Shown: in pieces, positions 34,788-44,140 of the stretch
Position numbering within the stretch: the stretch's first letter is position 1
How the letters are laid out: every line of letters begins with the position of its first letter
Assembly (NCBI RefSeq): GCF_003590855.1
Contig: NZ_QYUP01000089.1
Location: 1-64,000 of the forward strand
Source: Massilia cavernae
GTDB lineage: Bacteria > Pseudomonadota > Gammaproteobacteria > Burkholderiales > Burkholderiaceae_D
Reading direction: 5' to 3'
DNA length: 64,000 nt
Notes under the pieces: model-generated
The model's database searches: none
Told to the model about the DNA's origin: nothing
Seen by the model: only the letters and a program-made list of their open reading frames with translations
Position numbers and translations under genes: made by a program

Positions 34788-36256
34788 TCAACGGGCTGCC
34801 GCGTGCAGCCCGGCCATGCGGCCGAAGAAGGTGGAGTCGCCCAGCGACATGCCGGAACTATAGCCTTCGCCCCAGCGCGGAAGTCCGCATGCGGTGCGGC
34901 CGGCGGCGTACAGCCCGGCGATCGGCTGGCGACCGGTGTCGAGCACCCTGCCGTCCGGCAGCGTGGCCAGCCCGCCGAGCGTGAAGGCGTGTGCCGGCAT
35001 ATCGTCCGGGCAGTAGCTGAGCGCGGCGAACGGCCCCTCGCTCAAGGGACGCAGCCAGGTGGCCGCCTTGTGGAAGTACGGATCGTCGCCGGCGGCGGCA
35101 TGGCGGTTGAATTCCTCTACCGTGTGCACCAGCGCTCCGGTCGGCATGCCCAGTTCCTGTTCCACTTCGCTCCAGCTGTCGCCCGCCGCCGCCACCGTGA
35201 TGTCGGGGTGGATCATCGGACGGCCGAAGATCCCGTTGTCGACCAGCAGCCATGCGCGGCCGCCGGGCTGGCCCAGCACGTAATGAGCGACCCGGCCGTG
35301 GTAGGCGTCCTCGTTGATGAAACGGCTGCCGCGCTGGTTGACGAAGATGCCCTTGACCAGCGATTCGGGCGGGAAGAACGGCAAGGTGGCGAAGAACTGA
35401 TCCATGTGGATCGCCGCGGCGCCCACCGAGATGCCCATCCGGATGCCGGCGCCGTCGTCATTGCCCCCCGAAACAAGCTGCGGGCAGCGCAGCGCGGCGG
35501 GCGCGTACTGCCCGACCATCTCGCGGTTGCCGATGAAGCCGCCGGCACACAGGACCACGCCGCGCCGCGCGCGCACGAAGCGCAGCGCGCCGTCGATCCG
35601 CACCGCGATGCCGGCGATGGCGCCGGCCTGGTCGACAACCAATGCCAGCACGCGGCTGCTGTAGTGCGCCACGGCGCCAAGCGCCAGCGCCCTGGCCGAC
35701 AGGCTGGCCATCAGCACCTTGCCGGCGCCCCAGCCGTCGAACTGGGCGGCGTGCCCGCGCGGCGCCGGCCTGGCCGCTGCCGAAAACGGCCAGGCCTGTT
35801 CGGAACCGGACCACACCAGCGTGTCGTCGGTCAGCGGTTCGAGCCACTTGCCCGGCAGGTAGGTCCCTTGAACGGCACCCCCTGCTCCTGCAGCCAGCGG
35901 AAGTGCGGCTCGGCCTGTTCGGCATACAGCCGGGTGCGCGCCTCGTCGGCGCCCGGCCCGCCCGCCATCATCAGGTATTTGTACAAATCCTCGGTGGCGT
36001 CCTCGAAACCGGCGGCGCGCTGCACCGAGGTGCCGCCGCCCCCGCCGACATACACTTCTCCGCCCGACAAGGCGGCGCTGCCGCCCGCGGCAGCGGCGAC
36101 TTCAAAAATCTCCACCTGCGCGCCCGCCGCCAGGGCCTCGATGGCGGCGCAGCTGCCGGCGGCGCCGAAGCCGACCACCACCACGTCGGTCTCGCTGTCC
36201 CACTGGGGGACATCCTCGGCCCGGCATGGCTGCGACGGCGAATACTGGTTCTGCAT
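34788..36256 (-). pseudogene. FAD-dependent 3-ketosteroid dehydrogenase-like gene, frameshifted
   Basis: Two frames together encode about 488 residues of a KstD/fumarate-reductase-family flavoprotein. The first part (ATG 36256, AAGGAGGG upstream) has FAD motif GFGAAGSC and SGGEVYVGGGGGTSV. The frame breaks near 35865-35867 after GVPFKG, where one more C in the plus-strand CCC run would restore TYLPGKWLEPLTDD and join the rest, which ends YSSGMSLGDSTFFGRMAG. It is the last gene of a five-gene minus-strand run, all frameshifted. Either a real pseudogene or a base-calling error. Confidence 0.75.
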
Positions 36257-36269
36257 GGGCACTCCCTCC

Positions 36270-36742
36270 TTATTCGAAGAACAGGCGGCTGATGGTATCG
36301 GCCACGCAGCCGGGACGTTCGGAGCCTTCGATCTCGACAGTGATGCGCACGGTGACCTGCACGCCGCCGCCCGCCTCCTCGGCGCGCAGCACCAGGCCGT
36401 GGCCGCGCACGCGCGCGCCGGCCGCCACCGGCGCCGGGAAGCGCACCCTGTCGCAGCCATAGTTGACGCCCATCTTCAGGCGGTCGTAGGCGACCAGCTG
36501 CGGAAGGAAGCAGTTTGCCAGCGCCAGGGTCAGGTAGCCGTGCGCGACGCAGGCGCCGAACGGCCCTCGGCGGCGCGCACCGGGTCGACGTGGATCCACT
36601 GGTGGTCGCCGGTGGCATCGGCGAACAGGTCGATCCGGTCCTGGCCGAGCGTCATCCACTCTGTCACGCCGAGGTCGCAGCCCTGGGCCGCCATCACCGC
36701 GGCGACGGATCCGAAGCGCTTGCCGGTGCTGTCGTCACGCAT
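36270..36742 (-). pseudogene. MaoC-like hydratase, frameshifted
   Basis: About 157 residues when two frames are joined. The first frame contains DRIDLFADATGDHQWIHVDP, the second VAHGYLTLALANCFLPQL, together a typical MaoC/R-hydratase core. They part at about 36563-36566; one additional C on the coding strand (GGGCCC instead of GGGCC) would give DPVRAAEGPFGACVAHG. The ATG at 36742 overlaps the stop of the upstream SDR. GTG 36751 is an alternative start. Confidence 0.7.
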
Positions 36743-37504
36743 GCTGGGCACTCACCGACACCACTTCGCCGGTCATGTAGGAGGCATAGTCGCTGGCCAG
36801 GAAGACCATGACGTTGGCCACTTCCCAAGGCTCGGCGCCGCGGCCGAACGCCTCCTTGCTGGTCAGCTCGTCGAGCAGTTCCTCGGAGGCGGATTTCTTC
36901 AGGAAGGCGTGCACCGCGATCGACGGCGCGACGGCGTTGATCCGCACGCCGAAGGGGGCCGCTTCGAGGGCGCTGCAGCGCGTCAGCGCCATCACCCCGG
37001 CCTTGGCCGCGGCGTAGTGCGCCTGCTCGGCCTGCGCGCGCCAGCCCAGCACCGAGGCGTTGTTGACAATCACGCCGCGCCCGCGCGGCTGCATCGCCTT
37101 GAGCATCGCGCGCGTCATGCGGAAGGTGCCGGTCAGCGTGACGTCGATCACCTTGTGCCATTCGTCATCGCCCATCTCCACCACCAGCTTGCTGGTGCCG
37201 AGGCCGGCATTGTTGATCAGCACGTCGGTGCCGCCCATCACGCTTTCGGCGGCGCCGACCAGCGACTGCACCTGGTCTTCCCTTGCTGACGTCGCAACAG
37301 CTGGCCGTGCACTTCCTGCCAAGGCCGGCTTTGCTGGGATCGCCCCGACCCGCTTCGCCAACGGCCCGACTGCGTGCACGTCGGAGATGAACAGGCGCGG
37401 CAGCCTTCTTCGGCGCAGCGCAGCGCGGCCGCGAAGCCGATGCCGGCGCCGGCGGCGGAGGTGACGAGACGAGTGCCGGCCAACAGGGCCGTGCGGCGGG
37501 ACAT
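36735..37504 (-). pseudogene. Short-chain dehydrogenase/reductase, frameshifted
   Basis: The C-terminal two thirds read cleanly in one frame (VLINNAGLG, NNASVLGW, HYAAAKAGVMALTRCSALEAAPFG, and an end resembling the Hsd4/3-hydroxyacyl-CoA SDRs). The N-terminal cofactor motif AAGAGIGFAAALRCAEEG is in another frame from ATG 37504. The frames part near 37405, and a further local shift near 37290-37300 disrupts what should read CDVSREDQV. At least three indels are implied. Confidence 0.68.
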
Positions 37505-37739
37505 ACTGGGAGCTCGGTTTCATGGGTCTCGATTCTCGTGGTTCAGTAATTCAATGGTCGACTTGGTGCGCCCGCGGACATCGGCCGCGCCGGAGGTGGG
37601 TCGGCCGCAGGCGCTGGGACGGTTCCGGGCGCTCCATCCCAGCTCGCGCCGGATCGGGCCAGTCGGGCAGCGGCGCCATGCTGGGAGCCGCCGTGGCGTG
37701 CAAGCCAGGCGCGCACGCTGTATGGGGGGCTTATCCAGA

Positions 37740-38605
37740 TCACTCCCGCCCCAGCCCGCGCTCGCGCGCGAGGGGCTGACAGTCGAGCATCCGGCCGACC
37801 TTGACAGCGCCCGCCGCGTCCGGTCGGTGGCCAGCCACAGCAAGGTGGCAGCGATCGCAGCCGCTTCAATCGCAGCCGTAGCGCTGCTCCAGTGCGCCCG
37901 CCGTTCGCCCCAGGTGGCGTGACCGGCTCGGTGCTGACCAGGCCCGGGTTGACGCGAAGGCGCGCAGCCCTGTGCGCCGTGTTCGAGGTTGATGCCAGCC
38001 AGCCATTGCGCGCCATCGCCGCCTTCGAAAGCGGCCGTAGGCGAAGCCCCAGGCCGCCTGGGTCGGCCGCCACCGCAGGGTCCGCTCTTGCCGGCGCGCG
38101 AACAACGTTGATTGACCTGGCCGCCGCCTTGGCGATCATGCGGCAAGCAGGCGGGCACCAGGCGCAATGGCGCCACACCACATTGCCGTGCAGGGTGCCG
38201 CCAGCCGGCGTCGTCCAGGTCGGCAGCATGGCGTTCATCTCGCGGCCGGTGACCGCATTGGTGATCAACAGTCGACCCGGCGAAGCCGCGCCAGCACCGC
38301 ATCGGACGCGCAGGCTCGAGCGAGGCGCGCGACCATCAGGATCCAAGATCGGATGGACGAACACGTCGGGCGCCCACCGCACATCGAGCGCCGCCGCGGT
38401 GGTGGCGAGGCTGCCGCCAGCCGCTGCGTCAGGCCGGCGCAACCTGGTGGTGGTGCTCTGGAGCGGGTTCGCCTGCGACCTGGCTGCGGGCGGTGATCGC
38501 GGTGAGCGTGGTCGCGCTAGCCCCCCCGCCGAAAGCCCAAGCCGTGGCGGCGCCGATTGCCGGGCTGGCGCCGGTGACCAGCACCACAGGGGAAGATGCA
38601 GTCAT
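37740..38605 (-). pseudogene. Degraded short-chain dehydrogenase/reductase
   Basis: No single frame is intact over this stretch, but SDR pieces appear in order across frames: VVLVTGASPAIGAATA from ATG 38605, LLITNAVTGREMNAMLPTW, a QVINVVRAP-like strand, LSKAAMARNG in place of the active-site helix, VNPGLVSTEPVTP, and AAIAATLLWLATD with AGAVKVGRMLDCQPLARERGL near the end. The start overlaps the MFS stop (ATGA). Several indels are needed. The remaining 37505-37739 holds no recognisable gene and may be the C-terminal continuation. Confidence 0.5.
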
Positions 38606-39937
38606 TCTGCTATTTCTCGCTTACCAAAGGGGTGGGCCGCAGGCGCCATCGACGCCAGCCGCGTGCGGTAAGGCGACATCGCCAGGCCGTACAGGACGAC
38701 CGAGACACCATCAGGCACATCGCGCTGGCCAGTGCGTAGCGCAAGCCCTCCTGGCCGTACAGCGGCAGGAACCAGTCGCTCAGGGAGCCGATCGCCATCG
38801 GGCCGATGCCGAGGCCGAGCAGCGTCATGAACAGGTTCAGCGTGGCGGCCGCGGTGCTGCGCTGGTGCGCCGGCACCATGTGGCTGGTGGCGCTGTACGA
38901 CAGCGCCGGCCACCAGCTGGCGAACAGCGCAAATATGAATGCGAACGCGATCGGGATGCGGCACCTTCAGCGCGCCGAGCATCCAGTGGCCGCCGCTCGG
39001 CCACAGGAAGAACGCCAGCGAGGCCGGAATGCTCAACGCCACGCCCAGCATCGGCAGGCCGAGCTGCCAGCGCGTGTCGCGCCGCACCAGCTTATCGCAC
39101 AGCAGGCCGCTGAGCAGCGCACCCACGATCGCGCCGACGCCGCTGACCACTCCGAACACCAGGCCGGCATGGGCGAGCGACATGCCATGCGAGCGCACCA
39201 GGTAGCTCGGCGTCCAGACCCCGTAGCCGTACCCCGCGACGCCGGCGACGCCGCAGGCCAGGCAGACGTTGCGGAACGCCGGGATCGCCAGTAGCGCCAG
39301 CATCCGCCGACGGTTGCGCATCGGCCGGCGCCGGCGCTTCGAAGGCGCCGCGGCGCGGTTCTTTCACCAGCAGCCAGACCAGCCCTGCCAGCACCATTCC
39401 GGGCACGCCGAACCACACGAAGGTCGCGCGCCAGCCGTACTGCTGCGCGATCCAGCCGCCCAGCGCCAGGCCGATCAGCACGCCCAGGTTCGGTCCCATC
39501 ATGAACAGGGTGATCACCAGCGAACGCCGCTCTTTCGGATACAGGTCGGATACCAGCGCGATCGACGGCGCCATGCCGCCCGCTTCGCCGACCGCCACCG
39601 ACATGCGCGCCACCACCAGCATCCAGAACCTGGGCACGAGGCCGCAGGCGAGCGTGGCCAGGCTCCACAGCGCGCAGCAGAAAGCGACGATGTTGCGGCG
39701 GTTGCCGCGGTCCGCCAGCTTGCCGACCGGCACGGCGAGGCCGGCGTACAGAATTGCGAACGCGAGGCCGGTCAGCATCCCCATCGCGGTATCGGAGACG
39801 CCGAACTCACGCTTGATCGGCTCGATCAGGATCGAGATGACCTGGCGGTCGATATAGGAAAAGATATACACCAGCGCCAGCAGCGCCAGGCTGAGGTGGG
39901 CGCGGGGAGAAACGGTTGGGATCGGTGTGGCTTGCAT
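38602..39937 (-). pseudogene. MFS transporter (spinster-like), frameshifted
   Basis: About 445 residues when frames are joined. It starts MQATPIPTVSPRAHLSLALLAL with IDRQVISILIEPIKREF. Three breaks: near 39318-39330 (PAPADAQ then RNRRRMLALLAIPAFRNV), at 38953-38955 where one extra base (GGG for GG on the plus strand) interrupts KVPHPIAFAFIFALFASW, and near 38695-38715 before VVLYGLAMSPYRTR. It would be the first gene of the minus-strand run, with box 9 upstream. It is closely similar in layout to the two intact MFS genes at 10.7-13.4 kb. Confidence 0.75.
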
Positions 39938-39992
39938 GGCGGGTCCAGGTTGGATGCGGTTTATACATGGTCGCGCCGCCGCGCAAGCGGGG

Positions 39993-40012
39993 CATCGTCC
40001 CTTCGGACGACG
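39993..40012. promoter_or_regulatory. Steroid-cluster box 9 (divergent, nearly perfect dyad)
   Basis: CATCGTCC CTTC GGACGACG: arms match at seven of eight positions. It lies between the MFS gene (minus) and the double acyl-CoA dehydrogenase (plus). -10-like hexamers are weak on both sides (TACCTT 20 bp to the right; GACCAT about 20 bp to the left). Confidence 0.72.
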
Positions 40013-40069
40013 CCGCGCAACTGGCGCGGCCCTACCTTGAAGGCATCGCATCTAACTAGGAAAACCAGC

Positions 40070-42361
40070 ATGGATTTCGCACTGACCCCGGAACAGGAAA
40101 TGATCCGCGACGCGGCGGCCGCCTTCCTGGCCGCACAAAGCGGCTCGGCCGCGATGCGGCAGGCGCATGGCCACGACGCCGGCCTGTGGCGCGCAATGGG
40201 CGAAGAACTGGGCTGGTGCGGCGTCGCCATCCCGTCGGCGCTGGGCGGGATGGGCATGGGACAGGTCGAACGCGCGCTGCTGATGGAGCAGATGGGCCGG
40301 CGCCTGGCGCCCGTGCCCTACCTGGCCAGCGCCTGCCTGGCGGCCGACGCCCTGCTGCATGCCGCCACCCCGGCGATGCAGCAGCGCTACCTGCCGGCGC
40401 TGGCCGCCGGCACGCTCGGCGCCGCGCTGGCACTGCCGGCGCCGGCCGGCTGGGATCCGGCCGCGTGTACCGTGAGCGCCAGCCGCCACGGCGCCGGCTA
40501 CGCACTGAGCGGCGAGGTCGCGCAGGTGCCCGGCGCGGCCCAGGCCGCACTGCTGCTGGTGCCGGCACGCCTGGACTGGCAACCCGGCGCATTCGGCCTG
40601 TTCGCGCTCGACGCGAATGCCGACGGCGTGGCCGTGACGGCGTTGCCGGCCCTGGATGCGACGCGCTCGATCGCGCGGCTGGCACTGAAACAGGCCGCCG
40701 GCATCCGCATCGACCCGGAGGACAACCCGGCCGCCCTCGGCGCCGGTTTGCACAAGACCGTCCACCTGGCCATGCTTGCGCTGGCCGCGGAACAGGTCGG
40801 CAGCGCCTGGCAATGCCTGGACCTGACCCTGGACTACGTCAGGCAGCGCAACCAGTTCGGCCGGACAGTCGCCTCGTTCCAGGCCGTCAAGCACCGCTGC
40901 GCGCAGATGCTCGTCATGCTGGAAGCGGCGCGCGCGGCCGTGTATGGGGCGCTGCGGGCTGCGTCCGCGCTGCCGGACGGCGCGCTCGGGTTCGAGGCGG
41001 CCTGCGCCAAGGATGCCGCCGGCACGGCGCTGTTCTTCTGCGCGCAGGAGGCGATCCAGTTGCACGGCGGCGTGGGCTTCACCTGGGAGTACGATCCGCA
41101 CCTGTACTTCAAGCGCGCGCAGGCGGCGCGCCACTGGCTGGGCGACGACGCCGGCTGCACCGCCCTGCTGGAGGAAGCGCCGCCGCTGCAAACAGGAGGC
41201 GAGCACGCCGGCCTGCGCGCCGAAGTCGCGGCATGGATGCACCAGCACCTGAAGGGCCAGTACGCGCCGCTGCATCACCGGGGCGGCCCGGGCGACGAGG
41301 ACGCCTTCCCGCGCGAGCGCAAGGCATGGGAAGCGGAACTGGCGGCCGGCGGCTGGACCTGCGTCGGCTGGCCGCGCAGCGCCGGCGGACGGGAGCTGCC
41401 GCCCGCCCAGCAGCTGGTGGTCCACGAGGAGTACGCGCGCGCCGGCGGGCCGGGCAGGATGGGCCACATCGGCGAAGGGCTGATCGGCCCTACCCTGATC
41501 GCGCACGGCAGCGCGGACCAGCAGGCGCGTTTCCTGCCCGGCATCCGCAACGGCACGATGTTCTGGTGCCAGGGTTATTCGGAACCCCATGCCGGCTCGG
41601 ACCTGGCCAACGTCCAGACCAGGGCGGTGCAGGATGCCGGCGGCGACTGGCTGGTGCACGGCCAGAAAGTCTGGACCTCGCTGGCGCATGAAGCGGACTG
41701 GATCTTCGTGCTGGCGCGCTGCAAGCCGGGCACGCGCGGCAAGCAGGGCCTGATCTTCCTGCTGATGCCGCTCGACCAGCCCGGCGTGACGGTGCGGCCG
41801 ATCCGCCAGATCGGCGGTTCGTCCGAGTTCAACGAAGTATTCTTCGACGGCGCCCGGGCCAGCGCCGCCGACGTCGTCGGCGCGCCCGGCGACGGCTGGC
41901 GCATCGCCATGGACCTGCTGGTCGCCGAGCGCGGCATGTCGACGCTGGGCCAGCAGATGCATTTCCGCCATGAACTCGAGCTGGTGGCCGACGCCGCGCG
42001 CGCCAACGGCGCCTGGCGCGACCCGGTGCTGCGGCGCCGCATCGGCCAGGCCCGCGCCGGCCTGCACGCCATGCGCTACAACGCGCTGCGGATGCTGTCC
42101 GACGCGGCCGGCCACGCCGGGCTGATCCACAAGTACCTGTGGTCGAACTGGCACCGGGCGCTGGGCGAACTGGCGATGGACGTGCTGGGCGCCGACGGCA
42201 ACCTGGTCGCGCCGGACGATGCCCGCCGCAGCCGCCTGCAAGCCTTGTTCCTGTTCAGCCGGGCCGATACGATTTATGCTGGCACCAATGAAATCCAGCT
42301 CAACATCATTGCCGAGCGCGGGCTCGGGATGCCGGGAGAGCCGCGCCGCGCCGCAGCCTAG
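40070..42361 (+). CDS. Fused double acyl-CoA dehydrogenase (FadE34-like)
   Basis: 763 residues with two complete acyl-CoA dehydrogenase modules: residues 1 to about 360 (QEAIQLHGGVGFTWEYDPHLYFKRA at its end) and about 390 to 763 (CQGYSEPHAGSDLANV, VHGQKVWTSLAHEADWIF, YAGTNEIQLNIIAERGLGMP). This is the layout of FadE34/ChsE3, which desaturates the five-carbon side chain of C24 bile-acid-type CoA esters. The N-terminal module has the divergent character of a FadE small subunit. ATG 40070 has AGGAAAA upstream. Followed by the amidase gene 75 bp on. Confidence 0.9.
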   Translation: MDFALTPEQEMIRDAAAAFLAAQSGSAAMRQAHGHDAGLWRAMGEELGWCGVAIPSALGGMGMGQVERALLMEQMGRRLAPVPYLASACLAADALLHAATPAMQQRYLPALAAGTLGAALALPAPAGWDPAACTVSASRHGAGYALSGEVAQVPGAAQAALLLVPARLDWQPGAFGLFALDANADGVAVTALPALDATRSIARLALKQAAGIRIDPEDNPAALGAGLHKTVHLAMLALAAEQVGSAWQCLDLTLDYVRQRNQFGRTVASFQAVKHRCAQMLVMLEAARAAVYGALRAASALPDGALGFEAACAKDAAGTALFFCAQEAIQLHGGVGFTWEYDPHLYFKRAQAARHWLGDDAGCTALLEEAPPLQTGGEHAGLRAEVAAWMHQHLKGQYAPLHHRGGPGDEDAFPRERKAWEAELAAGGWTCVGWPRSAGGRELPPAQQLVVHEEYARAGGPGRMGHIGEGLIGPTLIAHGSADQQARFLPGIRNGTMFWCQGYSEPHAGSDLANVQTRAVQDAGGDWLVHGQKVWTSLAHEADWIFVLARCKPGTRGKQGLIFLLMPLDQPGVTVRPIRQIGGSSEFNEVFFDGARASAADVVGAPGDGWRIAMDLLVAERGMSTLGQQMHFRHELELVADAARANGAWRDPVLRRRIGQARAGLHAMRYNALRMLSDAAGHAGLIHKYLWSNWHRALGELAMDVLGADGNLVAPDDARRSRLQALFLFSRADTIYAGTNEIQLNIIAERGLGMPGEPRRAAA

Positions 42362-42436
42362 TCCGTTGGGACGTTGCAGCCAGCGAAACGGGCTGCAAAT
42401 ATCGCCTTGACCACCTTTATCGACAGGAACCAGTAC

Positions 42437-43996
42437 ATGACCAAACCTACCCCATCCGGCGTTCCCGACAACGGCCGCCGCCGCCTGCTCGCGGGCGGCA
42501 CCCTGGCCGCCGGCGCCGCCCTGCTCGGCCCGTTCGCGCGCGCGGCGCAGGCCGCTCCCCGCGGCGCCATCAGCAGCGCCGACTACCTGGCGCTGGACGC
42601 CACCGCGATGGCCGAGGCGGTACGGCGCCGCCAGCTCAGCGGGGCCGAACTGATGGCGGCGGCGATGGCGCGCTGCGATGCGGTCAACCCGCGCGTCAAT
42701 GCGGTGGTGATGCGCCACGACGAACGTGCGCGCGCGCTGCTGGCTGGCGGCGCCGGCCGCGGCGGCGCACTGGCCGGGGTGCCGATGCTGGTCAAGGACC
42801 TGCAAACCCAGGTGGCGGGCACCGTCACCACCCACGGCAGCCGGCTGTTCCGCGACGCCCCACCAGCCGAGCGCAGCAGCACCCTGGTCGAGCGCTACGA
42901 AGCGGCAGGTTCGGTGGTGTTCGGCAAGACCTCCTCGCCCGAGTTCGGCCTGAGCACGACCACCGAATCGCGCCAGTGGGGCCAGACCCGCAATCCGTGG
43001 AACCTGGCGCACAGCGCCGGCGGCTCGTCCGGCGGCGCGGCCGCCGCGGTGGCGGCCGGCATCATCCCGGCCGCCCACGCCACCGACGGCGGCGGCTCGA
43101 TCCGCATCCCGGCCTCGTACTGCGGCCTGTTCGGCCTGAAGCCGAGCCGCTACCGCACGCCGTCCGGACCGCTGCGCTACGAAGGCTGGTTCGGCGCCAG
43201 CGTCGGCCACGTGGTCTCGCGCAGCGTGCGCGATTCGGCCTTGCTGCTCGACGTGGGCCACGGCCACGAAGCGGGCAGCCCGTACTGGAGCGCACCGCTG
43301 GAGCGCCCCTTTGTCGCCGAGCTCAAGCGAGCGCCTGGCAAGCTGCGCGTCGCCCTGGTCGCCGATGCGCTGACGGGCGCCCCGCTCGATCCGGCCATCC
43401 GCCGCACTCTCGACGACACCGTGAAGCTGCTGCTCGGCCTCGGCCACCATGTCGACGCCGACCGCCTGGGGCTCGATCCGCGCCAGCTGTTCGGCTCGCA
43501 CGGCGCCGTGGTCGGCGCGGCCTTGCTGGCCACCGTGCGCGACCGCGAGCAGCAGCTCGGGCGCGCGCTTGCCACCGATGAGCTGGAGCAGGTTACCCAC
43601 CACATCCTGCGCAACGGCGCCACCGTCACCGGCGAAGGCCTGTACCGCGCACGCCAGGGCTTCGAGAGCATCACCATGGGCATGGAAAGCATGCTGGCCA
43701 AATACGATGTGATCCTGTCGCCGGTGACCGCCACCGTCACCCCGCTGCTAGGCGCGCTGTCGCTCGACCAGGCCTACGAGTCGTACGCCCGCGCCGCGAT
43801 GGGCAGCGCCGCATTTACCCTCCCGGCCAACGTGGGCGGCCAGCCGTCGATGTCGGTGCCGCTCGGCTGGAGCGATGACGGCCTGCCGATCGGCATGATG
43901 TTCACCGCACGCATCGGCGCCGAAGGCCTGCTGTTCCGCCTCGCCGCGCAACTCGAGCGCGAACGTCCCTGGGCCCAGCGCCGCGCCCAGCTCTGA
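42437..43996 (+). CDS. Amidase-signature hydrolase with Tat-type signal (candidate bile-salt amidase)
   Basis: 519 residues. The N-terminus has NGRRRLLAGGTLAAGAALL, a twin-arginine-like export signal followed by ARAAQAAP, so it probably works in the periplasm. Catalytic Lys in VPMLVKDLQTQ, Ser residues in HSAGGSSGGAAAAVAAG and DGGGSIRIPASYCG complete the Ser-cisSer-Lys triad. Between a C24-type dehydrogenase and a TonB receptor, it could remove glycine or taurine from conjugated bile salts; that substrate is inferred. Other amides are possible. Confidence 0.85.
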   Translation: MTKPTPSGVPDNGRRRLLAGGTLAAGAALLGPFARAAQAAPRGAISSADYLALDATAMAEAVRRRQLSGAELMAAAMARCDAVNPRVNAVVMRHDERARALLAGGAGRGGALAGVPMLVKDLQTQVAGTVTTHGSRLFRDAPPAERSSTLVERYEAAGSVVFGKTSSPEFGLSTTTESRQWGQTRNPWNLAHSAGGSSGGAAAAVAAGIIPAAHATDGGGSIRIPASYCGLFGLKPSRYRTPSGPLRYEGWFGASVGHVVSRSVRDSALLLDVGHGHEAGSPYWSAPLERPFVAELKRAPGKLRVALVADALTGAPLDPAIRRTLDDTVKLLLGLGHHVDADRLGLDPRQLFGSHGAVVGAALLATVRDREQQLGRALATDELEQVTHHILRNGATVTGEGLYRARQGFESITMGMESMLAKYDVILSPVTATVTPLLGALSLDQAYESYARAAMGSAAFTLPANVGGQPSMSVPLGWSDDGLPIGMMFTARIGAEGLLFRLAAQLERERPWAQRRAQL

Positions 43997-44003
43997 GCCG
44001 CAA

Positions 44004-44022
44004 CGCCCCCGTTCCGGGGGCG
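44004..44022 (+). terminator. Terminator after the amidase gene
   Basis: Inverted repeat CGCCCCCG / CGGGGGCG with a TTC loop, 8 bp after the amidase stop and upstream of box 10. Confidence 0.6.
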
Positions 44023-44034
44023 CTCCAGCGCCGC

Positions 44035-44052
44035 TAGTCCGCATGGACGATG
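44035..44052 (+). promoter_or_regulatory. Steroid-cluster box 10 (second TonB receptor promoter)
   Basis: TAGTCC GCAT GGACGATG, a consensus box. TATGAT at 44072-44077 starts exactly 19 bp downstream. The gene begins at 44141. Confidence 0.82.
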
Positions 44053-44140
44053 GTGTATTTCGTTCAGTCTTTATGATCAAGCAAGGCACGCTTCGCTTCG
44101 GGGCGCTGCACTTCCGCAAAAAAAATTCATAAGGGACAAA

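Noticed and set aside
37505-38605. Possible novel gene with unusual composition
   Set aside because: SDR fragments appear in the correct order across several frames, so a frameshifted SDR explains it better.
40052-43603. 1183-codon open frame on the minus strand
   Set aside because: It is antisense to the double acyl-CoA dehydrogenase and amidase genes; its composition is low-complexity Ala/Arg/Gly/His with no domain, as expected of high-GC shadow frames.
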